Source: SKGN01 sp050948865 (GTDB taxonomy: Bacteria; Bacillota_I; Bacilli_A; RF39; UBA660). From it: 64,000 nucleotides of DNA. Location of the stretch: assembly GCA_050948865.1 (NCBI GenBank), contig JBMNEQ010000004.1, positions 62,001 to 126,000 of the forward strand, written 5' to 3'. Shown piece by piece: positions 40,994-49,389 of this stretch (positions are counted from its first letter, which is position 1; each line of letters opens with the position of its first letter). Both the position numbers and the translations under genes were made by a program. Under the pieces are notes generated by a model. The model worked only from the letters and a program-made list of their open reading frames with translations. It was not told the origin of the DNA and ran no database searches.

Positions 40994-42430
40994 ATGGGAA
41001 CTAAAAAAGTAAAAGATATCACTGCTAAAGAAATAGATTTTGCTCAGTGGTATACAGACGTTGTTAAAAAAACTGAATTGGTTGATTATTCAACTGTTAA
41101 GGGTTGTTTGATTATTAGACCCTATGGGTATGCAATTTGGGAAAATATTCAAAAATATCTTGATGCTAAATTTAAAGAAACTAATCATGAAAATGTTTAT
41201 ATGCCTTTATTTATTCCAGAAAGTTTATTAAATATGGAAAAAGAACATGTTGAAGGTTTTGCTCCTGAGGTAGCTTGGATTACTCATGGAGGAGATGATC
41301 AATTAATAGAAAGATTGTGTGTAAGACCAACTTCAGAAGTATTATTTTGTGATCATTATTCCAAGATAGTAAAATCTTATAGAGATTTACCTAAATTATA
41401 TAATCAATGGTGTTCAGTAGTTAGATGGGAAAAAACAACAAGACCTTTTTTAAGATCAAGAGAATTTCTTTGGCAAGAAGGACATACCATTCATGCCACT
41501 AAAGAAGAAGCGATGGAAGAAACTTTAAGAATGTTAAATGTTTATGCTGACTTTTTAAAGGATTATTTAGCTATTCCAACTATTAAAGGAGAGAAAACTC
41601 CAAGTGAAAAATTTGCTGGGGCTTGGAATACTTTTACCATTGAAGGTTTAATGGATAATGGAGTTGCTTTACAAATGGGAACTTCTCATTATTTTGGTGA
41701 TAATTTTTCTAAACCTTTTAAGATAATTTTTACTAATGAATTTAATGAAGAAAAGTATGTTCATCAAACATCATGGGGTTTATCAACTAGAGTAATTGGC
41801 GGTTTAATCATGGTTCATGGTGATAATAATGGTTTAGTTTTACCACCAAATATTGCTCCAACGAAGATCGCGATTATTCTTATTAATCCTAATTTAGAAG
41901 TTAAAGAAACAGCTATTAAAATTAAAGAAGAATTAACTAAAAATAATATTACTAATCTTTTAGATTTATCAGATAAAACACCTGGTTTTAAATTTTCTTT
42001 ATATGAAATGAAAGGTTTTCCTCTTCGTTTAGAGCTCGGCCCAAAAGATTTATTAAATCAACAATGTGTTTTGGTGCGTCGTGATACAGGTGCTAAAAGT
42101 ATAGTTTTAATAGAAAACTTAATTGAAGAAGTAAATAATTTATTAATGGATATTCAAAATAATTTATATGAAAAAGCTTTAAAAAGAAGAATGGAAAGGA
42201 CTTTTGAGGTAAAAAATTTAAAGGAAATGAAAGAAATTATTGATAAAACTCCAGGTTTTATTAAAGCTTATTGGTGCGGAGATAAAGAGTGTGAAGAAAA
42301 GGTGAAAGAAGAAACAGGAGCTTCATCTAGATGTATTCCTTTAGAACAACCTTTAAATATGGGAACTACTAAATGTTTTGTCTGTGGTAAGAAAGCAACT
42401 AAATTAGTTTATTTTGGATTACAGTATTAA
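40994..42430 (+). CDS. proS: Prolyl-tRNA synthetase (short, archaeal/eukaryote-type)
   Basis: A class II synthetase of 478 residues, without the bacterial-type editing insertion. It belongs to the short ProRS form, with the family start KEIDFAQWYTDVVKKTELVDYS. Motif 2 is RWEKTTRPFLRSREFLWQEGHT and motif 3 GGLIMVHGDNNGLVLPP. The C-terminal zinc-binding domain carries CGDKEC and CFVCG and ends in the conserved Tyr (YFGLQY). Monocistronic, with promoter and terminator. Confidence 0.95.
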   Translation: MGTKKVKDITAKEIDFAQWYTDVVKKTELVDYSTVKGCLIIRPYGYAIWENIQKYLDAKFKETNHENVYMPLFIPESLLNMEKEHVEGFAPEVAWITHGGDDQLIERLCVRPTSEVLFCDHYSKIVKSYRDLPKLYNQWCSVVRWEKTTRPFLRSREFLWQEGHTIHATKEEAMEETLRMLNVYADFLKDYLAIPTIKGEKTPSEKFAGAWNTFTIEGLMDNGVALQMGTSHYFGDNFSKPFKIIFTNEFNEEKYVHQTSWGLSTRVIGGLIMVHGDNNGLVLPPNIAPTKIAIILINPNLEVKETAIKIKEELTKNNITNLLDLSDKTPGFKFSLYEMKGFPLRLELGPKDLLNQQCVLVRRDTGAKSIVLIENLIEEVNNLLMDIQNNLYEKALKRRMERTFEVKNLKEMKEIIDKTPGFIKAYWCGDKECEEKVKEETGASSRCIPLEQPLNMGTTKCFVCGKKATKLVYFGLQY

Positions 42431-42491
42431 GTTATAAAACTTAAGGAAAAAAGATAAATCTTTAAAACTGTTCTTCATTATACAACAAACC

Positions 42492-42535
42492 AAAAACGCA
42501 CAAATCCTTTAATAATATAGGTTTGTGCGTTTTTA
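42492..42535 (+). terminator. Terminator after proS
   Basis: Thirteen-base perfect arms, five A then CGCACAAA and TTTGTGCG then five T, around a 17-nt loop. It lies about 60 nt after the proS stop. Confidence 0.9.
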
Positions 42536-42569
42536 CTGTCAAACTTGAGTTGTTATAATTGAAATTATT

Positions 42570-42597
42570 TTGGATCTTAAATCATCCATGATATAAT
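42570..42597 (+). promoter_or_regulatory. Promoter of the DUF45-trmH-rimM-trmD operon
   Basis: TTGGAT (42570-42575), 16 nt, TATAAT (42592-42597). The predicted start at about 42604 excludes the ATG at 42602 and leaves a leader of about 10 nt before 42614. Confidence 0.55.
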
Positions 42598-42613
42598 TTA
42601 AATGGTGAACAAA

Positions 42614-43243
42614 ATGAAGTTTAAGATAGATAATGATGTTTATGATGTTGTAATAAAAAAGAAAGATAATAAATATTCCTATATTAGAGTTAAAGAAGAT
42701 TTAAAGATTTATATTAATACTTCTAAAGAGATAACAGATAAAAAAATAAAGGAACTTTTAGAAGAAAATCAAGTTAAAATAAAAGGTTTTTTAGATAAAG
42801 AAAAGAAAAAGAAAAATGAAAGTTTAATGTTTTTAGGTAATCCTTTTGATATAGTTTTTGTTCCTTCTATTAAAGAACCTTCATTAGAAGAGGGAATTCT
42901 TTTAATAAATGATTTAAATAAATTAGATTCTTTTTATAAAAAAATGGGTTTTAGAATATGTCAAGAAAGATTAGATTTTTTTTATAATATTATAGAAGAA
43001 AAGATTCCATATCCGCAGTTAAAATTAAGAAAAATGAAAACTCGTTGGGGAGTATGTAATAGAAAAAATAATTCTATTACTCTTAATTTGGAGTTATTAA
43101 AAAAAGAAATTAAATTTTTAGATTATGTTTTAGTTCATGAACTATGTCATTTTGTTCATTTTAATCATTCTAAAGATTTTTGGTTATTAGTTTCTAAATA
43201 TATAAAAGATTATAAAAAATTAAGAAAGGAAATTAAAGAATAA
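42614..43243 (+). CDS. YgjP-like (DUF45) metal-dependent hydrolase
   Basis: A 209-residue protein of the DUF45/YgjP (M48-like) family. It has the zinc motif VLVHELCHFVHFNHSKDFW (HExxH plus downstream His) and the family block KMKTRWGVCNRKNNSITLN. Probably a cytoplasmic metallopeptidase-fold protein with unknown substrate. The start is taken at 42614, after GGTGA, because the upstream ATG lies at the predicted transcript start. The stop overlaps the start of the methyltransferase gene. Confidence 0.85.
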   Translation: MKFKIDNDVYDVVIKKKDNKYSYIRVKEDLKIYINTSKEITDKKIKELLEENQVKIKGFLDKEKKKKNESLMFLGNPFDIVFVPSIKEPSLEEGILLINDLNKLDSFYKKMGFRICQERLDFFYNIIEEKIPYPQLKLRKMKTRWGVCNRKNNSITLNLELLKKEIKFLDYVLVHELCHFVHFNHSKDFWLLVSKYIKDYKKLRKEIKE

Positions 43244-43977
43244 TGTTAATTACATCACCTAATAATGAAAAAGTTAAAGAATGGAAAAGGTTAAAGGATC
43301 GAAAGTATCGTTTAAAACAAAAAAAGTTTTTAGTCGAGGGTCAGCATTTGGTTTTAGAGGCTTATAAAGAAGGTTATATTGATACTTTGATTTTAGAGCA
43401 AAATGAGTTATTACCTCTTAATGTTGAAACAGTTTATGTTAGTAATGAAGTAATTAATTCTTTATCTGATTTAGAATCAATTGCTACTGTAATGGCAGTT
43501 TGTAATTTCCCTAAAGAAGCAGAAACTTTTGGGAATGGTCTTTTAGTTATTGATGAAATTCAAGATCCTGGTAATTTAGGAATGATTATTAGAAGTGCTG
43601 TTGCTTTTAATATAGAAACAATTATTATTGGAAAAAATACGGTCGATGTTTTTAATCCTAAATGTATTAGGGCTACTCAAGGGATGATTTTTCATATTAA
43701 TATACTTCATCAAGATTTATTTGATTTTCTTCCTTATTTATCAGATTTAGGTTATTTTATTTTAGGAACTAAAGTAACACATGGTAAAAAAGTAGAAGAA
43801 TTACCGAATTTAACTAAATATGCTTTAGTGGTAGGTAATGAAGGAAATGGCATCAGAGAAGAAATATTAGATTTATGTGATGACTTTGTTTATATTGAAA
43901 TGAATAGCGTTTGTGAATCCTTGAATGTTTCTGTAGCTTCCAGTATAATATTAAACCAACTGCATAATAGAAGGTGA
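43243..43977 (+). CDS. TrmH/SpoU-family RNA 2'-O-methyltransferase
   Basis: A 244-residue SPOUT methyltransferase. The N-terminal substrate-binding domain is KFLVEGQHLVLEA. The catalytic knot has the three motifs IDEIQDPGNLGMIIRSA, VVGNEGNGI and NVSVASSIIL. It resembles RlmB/YsgA-type rRNA methyltransferases; the target nucleotide is unknown. Confidence 0.9.
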   Translation: MLITSPNNEKVKEWKRLKDRKYRLKQKKFLVEGQHLVLEAYKEGYIDTLILEQNELLPLNVETVYVSNEVINSLSDLESIATVMAVCNFPKEAETFGNGLLVIDEIQDPGNLGMIIRSAVAFNIETIIIGKNTVDVFNPKCIRATQGMIFHINILHQDLFDFLPYLSDLGYFILGTKVTHGKKVEELPNLTKYALVVGNEGNGIREEILDLCDDFVYIEMNSVCESLNVSVASSIILNQLHNRR

Positions 43978-43980
43978 AAT

Positions 43981-44457
43981 ATGGATTTATTATTAATTGG
44001 AAAATATGTTAATACTCATGGTCTTAAAGGAGAAATAAGAATAATTTCTGATTTTCGTTTTAAAAGTTTAATTTTTCAAGCGGGAAAAATTATTTATATA
44101 GGAAAAGATAAAAATCCTTTTATTATTAAAAAACATCGAGTTCATAAAAATTATGATTTACTTTCTTTTAAAAACATATCTAATATTAATGAAATTGAAG
44201 ATCTTAAAAATAGTTTAGTTTATATTGATCAATCTTTATTTGATTTTGATATTCCTCCTATTGAAACTCTAATAGGATATAAGATTTATTTTAAAAAGGA
44301 ATTTATAGGAACAGTGATTGATTATTATAAAGAAAAAGCTTATGATATTTTGGTAGTAAGTGAAAGAAGAATGAAAATCCCTTATATTGATGTTTTTATT
44401 AAAGAAATATTAAAAACAGAGAAAAAAATATATTTAAAAAAGAAGGGGGTTTATTAA
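43981..44457 (+). CDS. rimM: 16S rRNA processing protein RimM
   Basis: A ribosome maturation factor for the 30S head, binding S19. 158 residues, with N-terminal GKYVNTHGLKGEIRI and a C-terminal PRC-barrel. It overlaps trmD by one base, the standard pair; rpsP, which usually precedes rimM, is absent here. Confidence 0.9.
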   Translation: MDLLLIGKYVNTHGLKGEIRIISDFRFKSLIFQAGKIIYIGKDKNPFIIKKHRVHKNYDLLSFKNISNINEIEDLKNSLVYIDQSLFDFDIPPIETLIGYKIYFKKEFIGTVIDYYKEKAYDILVVSERRMKIPYIDVFIKEILKTEKKIYLKKKGVY

Positions 44458-45557
44458 TGAAGATAGATATTTTAACTTTATTTCCTAATATGTATGAAGG
44501 CTTTTTAAAGGAATCTATTATTAAAAGAGCAATTTTGAATGAAAAGGTTAAAATTGATATTCATAATATTCGTGATTATAGTTTAGATAAACATAAACGG
44601 GTTGATGATATTCCTTATGGTGGGGGTCAAGGAATGATTCTTATGTGTCAACCGATATATGATGCTCTTTTGGAATTAAGAAAAGAAAAGACAAAAGTAA
44701 TTTTATTATCTCCGCAGGGAGTTTTATACAATCAAAAGATTGCTTATCGTTTAAGTCAAGAAAAACATTTAATTCTTATCAGTGGTCATTATGAAGGCTT
44801 TGATGAACGAATTACCTCGATGGTTGATATGGAACTTAGTATTGGGGATTATATTCTAACAGGAGGGGAATTACCTAGTATGGTTGTAACTGATAGTATC
44901 GTTCGTTTGGTTCCTGGTGTTATTACTCAAGAGTCACATTTAAAAGAATCTTTTAATGATGATTTATTAGATTATCCTAACTATACAAAACCAAGGAACT
45001 TTCAAGGTAAAAAAGTGCCAGAGATATTATTAAGTGGACATCATCAAAATATAGAAAAATGGAGACAAACAGAAAGAATAATTAAAACTATGGAAAAACG
45101 TCCTGATTTAATAAAAAAGAAAAATAGTTATGTTTTAATAAAGGATCAATTAAATAAAGAAGTGTTTTATTTAGAATATGAAAAATTAGAAGGATTAAAC
45201 TTTATGCCGAGAAATAATCCTAAAAGAGAAGATGTTATTAATGTGACAAAAATGATTTTAGTTAAAGATACTTTTATTAATAAAGTAATTAAGATTAAAA
45301 TAGAAAGAAAGTTAGAATCTTTTATTGAACGTTTACATGAATTAGAGGAAGAAATTGATGAAGAAGATGAAGATGTTTTAATTAAAGAAATAGAAAGATA
45401 TCACCAGTATTTAATAGTAAATTATCTTCGGTATTTAAAGAAGGAATATCAGGAATTAGTTTTGCAAAAAATACAATTATTACTTAATGAATTAAAAATG
45501 AAAAGGAATTTAAGATTAAATGTTAAAGCTGAAGAAAAACCTAAAAAAGGTAAATGA
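44457..45557 (+). CDS. trmD: tRNA (guanine-N1)-methyltransferase TrmD with C-terminal extension
   Basis: Methylates G37 of tRNAs with G36. The knotted SPOUT core is complete (residues 1 to about 235): DIPYGGGQGMILMCQP, SGHYEGFDERI, SIGDYILTGGELP and LLSGHHQNIEKWRQ. The protein is 366 residues, about 120 longer than usual. The extension is helical and highly charged (ELEEEIDEEDED, then a basic end), unrelated to the TrmD fold as far as I can see. It is in one open frame, so it is a fusion or added domain, not a frameshift. Confidence 0.93.
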   Translation: MKIDILTLFPNMYEGFLKESIIKRAILNEKVKIDIHNIRDYSLDKHKRVDDIPYGGGQGMILMCQPIYDALLELRKEKTKVILLSPQGVLYNQKIAYRLSQEKHLILISGHYEGFDERITSMVDMELSIGDYILTGGELPSMVVTDSIVRLVPGVITQESHLKESFNDDLLDYPNYTKPRNFQGKKVPEILLSGHHQNIEKWRQTERIIKTMEKRPDLIKKKNSYVLIKDQLNKEVFYLEYEKLEGLNFMPRNNPKREDVINVTKMILVKDTFINKVIKIKIERKLESFIERLHELEEEIDEEDEDVLIKEIERYHQYLIVNYLRYLKKEYQELVLQKIQLLLNELKMKRNLRLNVKAEEKPKKGK

Positions 45558-45560
45558 TAG

Positions 45561-45589
45561 TTGTTATTTATTTTAGAGTATGTTAAAAT
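45561..45589 (+). promoter_or_regulatory. Sigma-A promoter of rplS
   Basis: TTGTTA (45561-45566), 17 nt, TAAAAT (45584-45589). Confidence 0.6.
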
Positions 45590-45601
45590 TTAAACTATTG
45601 A

Positions 45602-45636
45602 AAAGCAATCCGCTGGAGTTTAATTTATGATTGTTA
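45602..45636 (+). promoter_or_regulatory. Candidate L19 ribosomal leader
   Basis: GCAATC and GATTGT can form a six-base stem around a loop containing CCGCTGGAG, just before the rplS ribosome site. Bacilli have an L19 autoregulatory leader at this place; I cannot verify the consensus from memory. Confidence 0.35.
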
Positions 45637-45656
45637 GATAGAAAGGAAGAGATTAG

Positions 45657-45995
45657 ATGGGGATTATTGAAAAAATAACTAAAGAACAAATTAATCCAAA
45701 TATTCCTCCTTTTAGAGTGGGAGATACTGTTTTGGTTAATGTTAAAATTACTGAAGGAAAAAGGGAACGTCTTCAGGCATTTGAAGGTCTTGTGATCTCT
45801 AAAAAAGGTGGTGGGGTCAGTGAAACTTTCACAGTAAGAAAGAAATCAGGAGGAATTGGTGTAGAAAGAACTTTCCCTGTTAATTCACCTCGTATTGGTG
45901 GGGTAGAAGTTGTTAAAAAAGGAAAAGTAAGAAGAGCCAAATTAAATTTCTTACGTAGTAAAATTGGACAATATAAAATAAAAGAAAGAGATTAA
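45657..45995 (+). CDS. rplS: 50S ribosomal protein L19
   Basis: 112 residues, with VGDTVLVNVKITEGKRERLQAFEGLVI and GGIGVERTFPVNSPRI; a bridge protein of the 50S subunit. It follows trmD as usual but has its own promoter and terminator. Confidence 0.97.
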   Translation: MGIIEKITKEQINPNIPPFRVGDTVLVNVKITEGKRERLQAFEGLVISKKGGGVSETFTVRKKSGGIGVERTFPVNSPRIGGVEVVKKGKVRRAKLNFLRSKIGQYKIKERD

Positions 45996-46018
45996 ATAAG
46001 GCAGTAAGCCTTATTTTT
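45995..46018 (+). terminator. Terminator of rplS
   Basis: AATAAGGC, AGTAA loop, GCCTTATT and further T; it begins at the stop codon. Confidence 0.8.
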
Positions 46019-46027
46019 GGTGAAACC

Positions 46028-46537
46028 ATGAAAATTACAAAAACTTTTTTAGAATACTTTATCTTAATTTTAATAGTAGTTTTTATTCGTGCTTTTATTA
46101 TTACTCCTGTTCAAGTCAATGGAGATTCTATGAAGGAGACAATTCATCATAATGATATTTTGCTTTTAAATAAATTAAATTCTCATCCCAAGAAGTTAAA
46201 ACGTTTTGATATTATTGTTTTTAATTATTATAATGAAGCTTTAATTAAAAGAGTTATTGGTTTACCTGGAGAATCTATTGAATATAAAGATAATAAATTA
46301 TTGGTTGATGGAAAACAGATTAAAGAACCACTTTCCTTTGGAAAAATTAGTAATTTTAGTTTGCGTTATATTGGATCTGGATATGAAAAGGTTCCAGAAG
46401 GAATGTATTTTGTTTTAGGGGATAATCGAAATAATTCAACTGATAGTAGAACTATTGGTTTTGTTTCTAAAAAAGATATTCAAGGTAAAGTGAATTTTAT
46501 TTTATTTCCTTTTAAGCGGTTTGGTTATGTAAAGTAA
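46028..46537 (+). CDS. lepB: Signal peptidase I, copy 1
   Basis: A type I signal peptidase that removes signal peptides after Sec export. 169 residues with an N-terminal membrane anchor (8-28). The catalytic Ser is in NGDSMKETI (Ser34) and the catalytic Lys in LIKRVIGLPGE (Lys74). Box E is VLGDNRNNSTDSR. In Bacilli lepB commonly lies between rplS and rbgA, as here. Confidence 0.95.
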   Translation: MKITKTFLEYFILILIVVFIRAFIITPVQVNGDSMKETIHHNDILLLNKLNSHPKKLKRFDIIVFNYYNEALIKRVIGLPGESIEYKDNKLLVDGKQIKEPLSFGKISNFSLRYIGSGYEKVPEGMYFVLGDNRNNSTDSRTIGFVSKKDIQGKVNFILFPFKRFGYVK

Positions 46538-46546
46538 GGTGGTAAT

Positions 46547-47413
46547 ATGAAAATTAATTGGTATCCAGGGCATATGTTAAAAACAAAGAAAATGATTAAA
46601 GAAAAGATTAATCTAATTGATGTTGTTTATGAAGTGCTTGATGCAAGGATTCCTTATTCTTCAAAATTAGAAGATATTGATGATTATCTTTTATCTAAAC
46701 CCAGGTTACTTATTTTAACTAAAAGTGATTTATGTGATTTAAAAGAGACTAATAAATGGATTAAATATTATGAAGAAAAAGGTTATAAAGTTGTTTTAGT
46801 TGATCTTTTAAGACAAGTTAATCTAGATAAAATCTTTTTTAAAACTAAGGAATTAATGAAACCTTTTAATGAAAAAAGATTACAAAAAGGTTTACAAGTA
46901 AAAAGTACACGTGTTTTGGTTATTGGGATACCTAATGTTGGAAAGTCTACTCTTATTAATCAATTAGTTGGTAAAAAGGTTGTTAAGGTGGGAAATAAAC
47001 CAGGCCTAACTAAAAGTTTAACTTGGATAAGGCTTAAAGAAAACATTGAATTATTAGATAGTCCTGGTATTCTTTGGCCGAAACTAAAAGAGAAAACAGA
47101 AGCTTTAAATTTAGGGGTAACTTTATCAATTAAAAAAGAAATTCTTCCTTTAGAAAATATTTGTCAGTATTTATTAATATTTTTAAATAAATACTATTAT
47201 AATGCTTTAAAAGAATATTATAATATTGATCAAGTTAATAAAGAAAACATCCTTGAGGTTTTTAAACAAATAGGTAAACAAAAAGGTTTATTAATAAAGG
47301 GTGGTGAAGTAGATTATAATCAAGTATTTATTATAATTTTAAAGGATTTTAATGAAGGCAAATTAGGTTTAATAACCTTAGATAGATATAATAAAGAGGT
47401 GATAGAAAAATGA
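46547..47413 (+). CDS. rbgA: Ribosome biogenesis GTPase RbgA (YlqF)
   Basis: A circularly permuted GTPase needed for late 50S assembly. G4 (LTKSDL) precedes G1 (GIPNVGKST) and G3 (LLDSPGI). N-terminus NWYPGHMLKTKKMI is characteristic. 288 residues, normal size. Overlaps the next gene by 4 nt. Confidence 0.95.
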   Translation: MKINWYPGHMLKTKKMIKEKINLIDVVYEVLDARIPYSSKLEDIDDYLLSKPRLLILTKSDLCDLKETNKWIKYYEEKGYKVVLVDLLRQVNLDKIFFKTKELMKPFNEKRLQKGLQVKSTRVLVIGIPNVGKSTLINQLVGKKVVKVGNKPGLTKSLTWIRLKENIELLDSPGILWPKLKEKTEALNLGVTLSIKKEILPLENICQYLLIFLNKYYYNALKEYYNIDQVNKENILEVFKQIGKQKGLLIKGGEVDYNQVFIIILKDFNEGKLGLITLDRYNKEVIEK

Positions 47414-48225
47414 AAAGTTCTTTTTTAAAAAAGTTAGAGAAAGGCTTAAATTTAATTGCTAAAGATGAACGAGAAAAGATTATAAAAAAATATGAAAAAG
47501 AAATTGATAAATTAATCAAAGAAGGTTTTAAAGAAAAAGAAGCAGTATCATCTTTAGGAAATGTTGATGTTCTTATTTCAAAAGTTTTAGGAGAATATAA
47601 AATTTCTTCAAAATATATTAAAAAAATGGAAGATAAAAAAATAAGGGGTTTAGAAGCAGTGATTAATGATTTTGTGGAATTAATTATTTCTTTTGTGAAT
47701 CGTTTTATGGAACAAGATATTAAAAGAATTATGGAAATTTTTTTATATATTTTGATTTTTATCCTTATTTTTTGGTTATTAAAAATACCATTTTTTATAA
47801 TAGAAGTAATTGGGATTGGTTTTCTTCGAATGTTTAGTTATCCTTTAGGATTAGATTTAACACGTCTTTGGAGTTTCTTTATTTCTTTAATTTATTTATT
47901 CTTAATTATTTATACTCTTGTTGTTATTGCTAGAAGAATGGAAAAAGGAAATATTAAATTTTCTCCTAAAGAAGTATTAAAAGAACAAAAAAAGGTTTCT
48001 AATGTTTTATTAATTTTAATTAAGATTTTTGCTTTATTAGGAGTTATTCCTTTAATCCTTCTACAATTAACTTTCTTAATAATTTTAGGTTTATTAATTG
48101 GTTTAATGATTAAAGGGGTTTTAATTTTAGGACCAATTTTAATAATTTTCGCTTTTTTAATTATTATTGGTAGTTTTATTAATTTAGTATTTACTTTTAT
48201 TTTTAGTAAAGGGGGATTAGACTAA
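47410..48225 (+). CDS. DUF1700/HAAS-like membrane protein
   Basis: A 271-residue protein. The N-terminal helical module (KLEKGLNLIAKDEREKIIKKYEKEID, KEKEAVSSLGN) is like HAAS/DUF1700 domains, which are often paired with PadR or sensor genes. After that come five or so hydrophobic segments in two blocks (about 110-180 and 195-270). Function unknown. It is co-translated with rbgA and with the next gene. Confidence 0.6.
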   Translation: MKSSFLKKLEKGLNLIAKDEREKIIKKYEKEIDKLIKEGFKEKEAVSSLGNVDVLISKVLGEYKISSKYIKKMEDKKIRGLEAVINDFVELIISFVNRFMEQDIKRIMEIFLYILIFILIFWLLKIPFFIIEVIGIGFLRMFSYPLGLDLTRLWSFFISLIYLFLIIYTLVVIARRMEKGNIKFSPKEVLKEQKKVSNVLLILIKIFALLGVIPLILLQLTFLIILGLLIGLMIKGVLILGPILIIFAFLIIIGSFINLVFTFIFSKGGLD

Positions 48226-48713
48226 TGAAAAATTATAATTTTCCTTTATTAATTGGGGGTCTGTTATTAGTTGTTGGAATGGTTTTAACAATTTTAGATT
48301 TTTATCGTTTTGAATATTTAAATACTTTACCAGAAATGGATTTATCAATCAGAGAAATAGAAATTTATGAAAGATTTGATGATAAGGAATTTCGTTTTAA
48401 TAAAAAAACAGCTTTAGTTAATATAATTGAAGATCCTTGCCTAGAAGAAGATGAATTATTAATTAAGATAATTTATTATAATGATTTTGCTACTTTAAGT
48501 AAAACGATGGATGAAACTTTTAATTATAAAAAATTAAATATTGAATTAAGCTATGATGATATTGTTAGTTCTTCTTTTAAAAAGGTTTTAACGAAAGGGT
48601 TTATTAATTTACGTCAAGGAAAAATTTATAATTATAGTTTATTATTTAAACCGACAATTGATGTTTATGTTAATAAAAATGATTATAAGAGAATAAAGAT
48701 AATGAACTATTAA
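48225..48713 (+). CDS. Hypothetical protein, single N-terminal TM
   Basis: A 162-residue protein with one N-terminal membrane segment (8-26) and a beta-rich extracytoplasmic part. Not recognised. It shares a start/stop base with the preceding DUF1700-like gene, so the two probably work together in the membrane. Confidence 0.6.
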   Translation: MKNYNFPLLIGGLLLVVGMVLTILDFYRFEYLNTLPEMDLSIREIEIYERFDDKEFRFNKKTALVNIIEDPCLEEDELLIKIIYYNDFATLSKTMDETFNYKKLNIELSYDDIVSSSFKKVLTKGFINLRQGKIYNYSLLFKPTIDVYVNKNDYKRIKIMNY

Positions 48714-48730
48714 TTTATTATTTTAGAGGA

Positions 48731-49357
48731 GTGAAGATGGAGGATTTATATAAATATGAACGAGTTTTATATGAACAGGGAATTAAATATATTGGTGGTG
48801 TTGATGAAGTAGGAAGGGGCCCTTTAATTGGTCCTGTTGTTAGTGCTTGTGTTATTTTACCTCAACATTTTTCTTTAGAAGGGTTAACTGATTCTAAAAA
48901 GATTTCTTCTTTTAAAAGAGAAGAATTTTATCAGATTATAAAGAAGGAAGCTTTAGCGATTGGAATTGGTTTTGTGGATGCGAAAATAATTGATGAGATT
49001 AATATTTTAGAAGCTTCTAAAAAATCAATGGAAATAGCAATAAAGAATCTTCATCATCCTATAGAACATGTTTTAATTGATGCTTTAACTTTAGATTTAG
49101 ATGTTCCTTCAACCTCTATTATAAAAGGAGATAGTAAAAGTATTTCTATTGCTGCAGCATCAGTTATTGCTAAAGTTACTAGAGATAATTATATGATAGA
49201 ATTAGGAAAAAAGTATCCTTTATATGGTTTTCAATATCATAAAGGATATCCTACTAAAAGACATTTAGAAGCTATAGAAAAATATGGTTTAATTGAAGAA
49301 TATCGTTTAACTTATAAACCTATTCAAAAAGTAATGAGGAAAAAGGTTAGAAGTTAA
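48731..49357 (+). CDS. rnhB: Ribonuclease HII
   Basis: Removes RNA from RNA-DNA hybrids and single ribonucleotides from DNA. 208 residues; catalytic acids in GGVDEVGRGPLIGPV (Asp and Glu) and HVLIDALTL. The C-terminal YHKGYPTKRHLEAI is the family block. Start by ATG after TAGAGGAGTG. Confidence 0.96.
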   Translation: MKMEDLYKYERVLYEQGIKYIGGVDEVGRGPLIGPVVSACVILPQHFSLEGLTDSKKISSFKREEFYQIIKKEALAIGIGFVDAKIIDEINILEASKKSMEIAIKNLHHPIEHVLIDALTLDLDVPSTSIIKGDSKSISIAAASVIAKVTRDNYMIELGKKYPLYGFQYHKGYPTKRHLEAIEKYGLIEEYRLTYKPIQKVMRKKVRS

Positions 49358-49389
49358 AGAATAATATAATAAAGAGAAAGGAAGATTAG

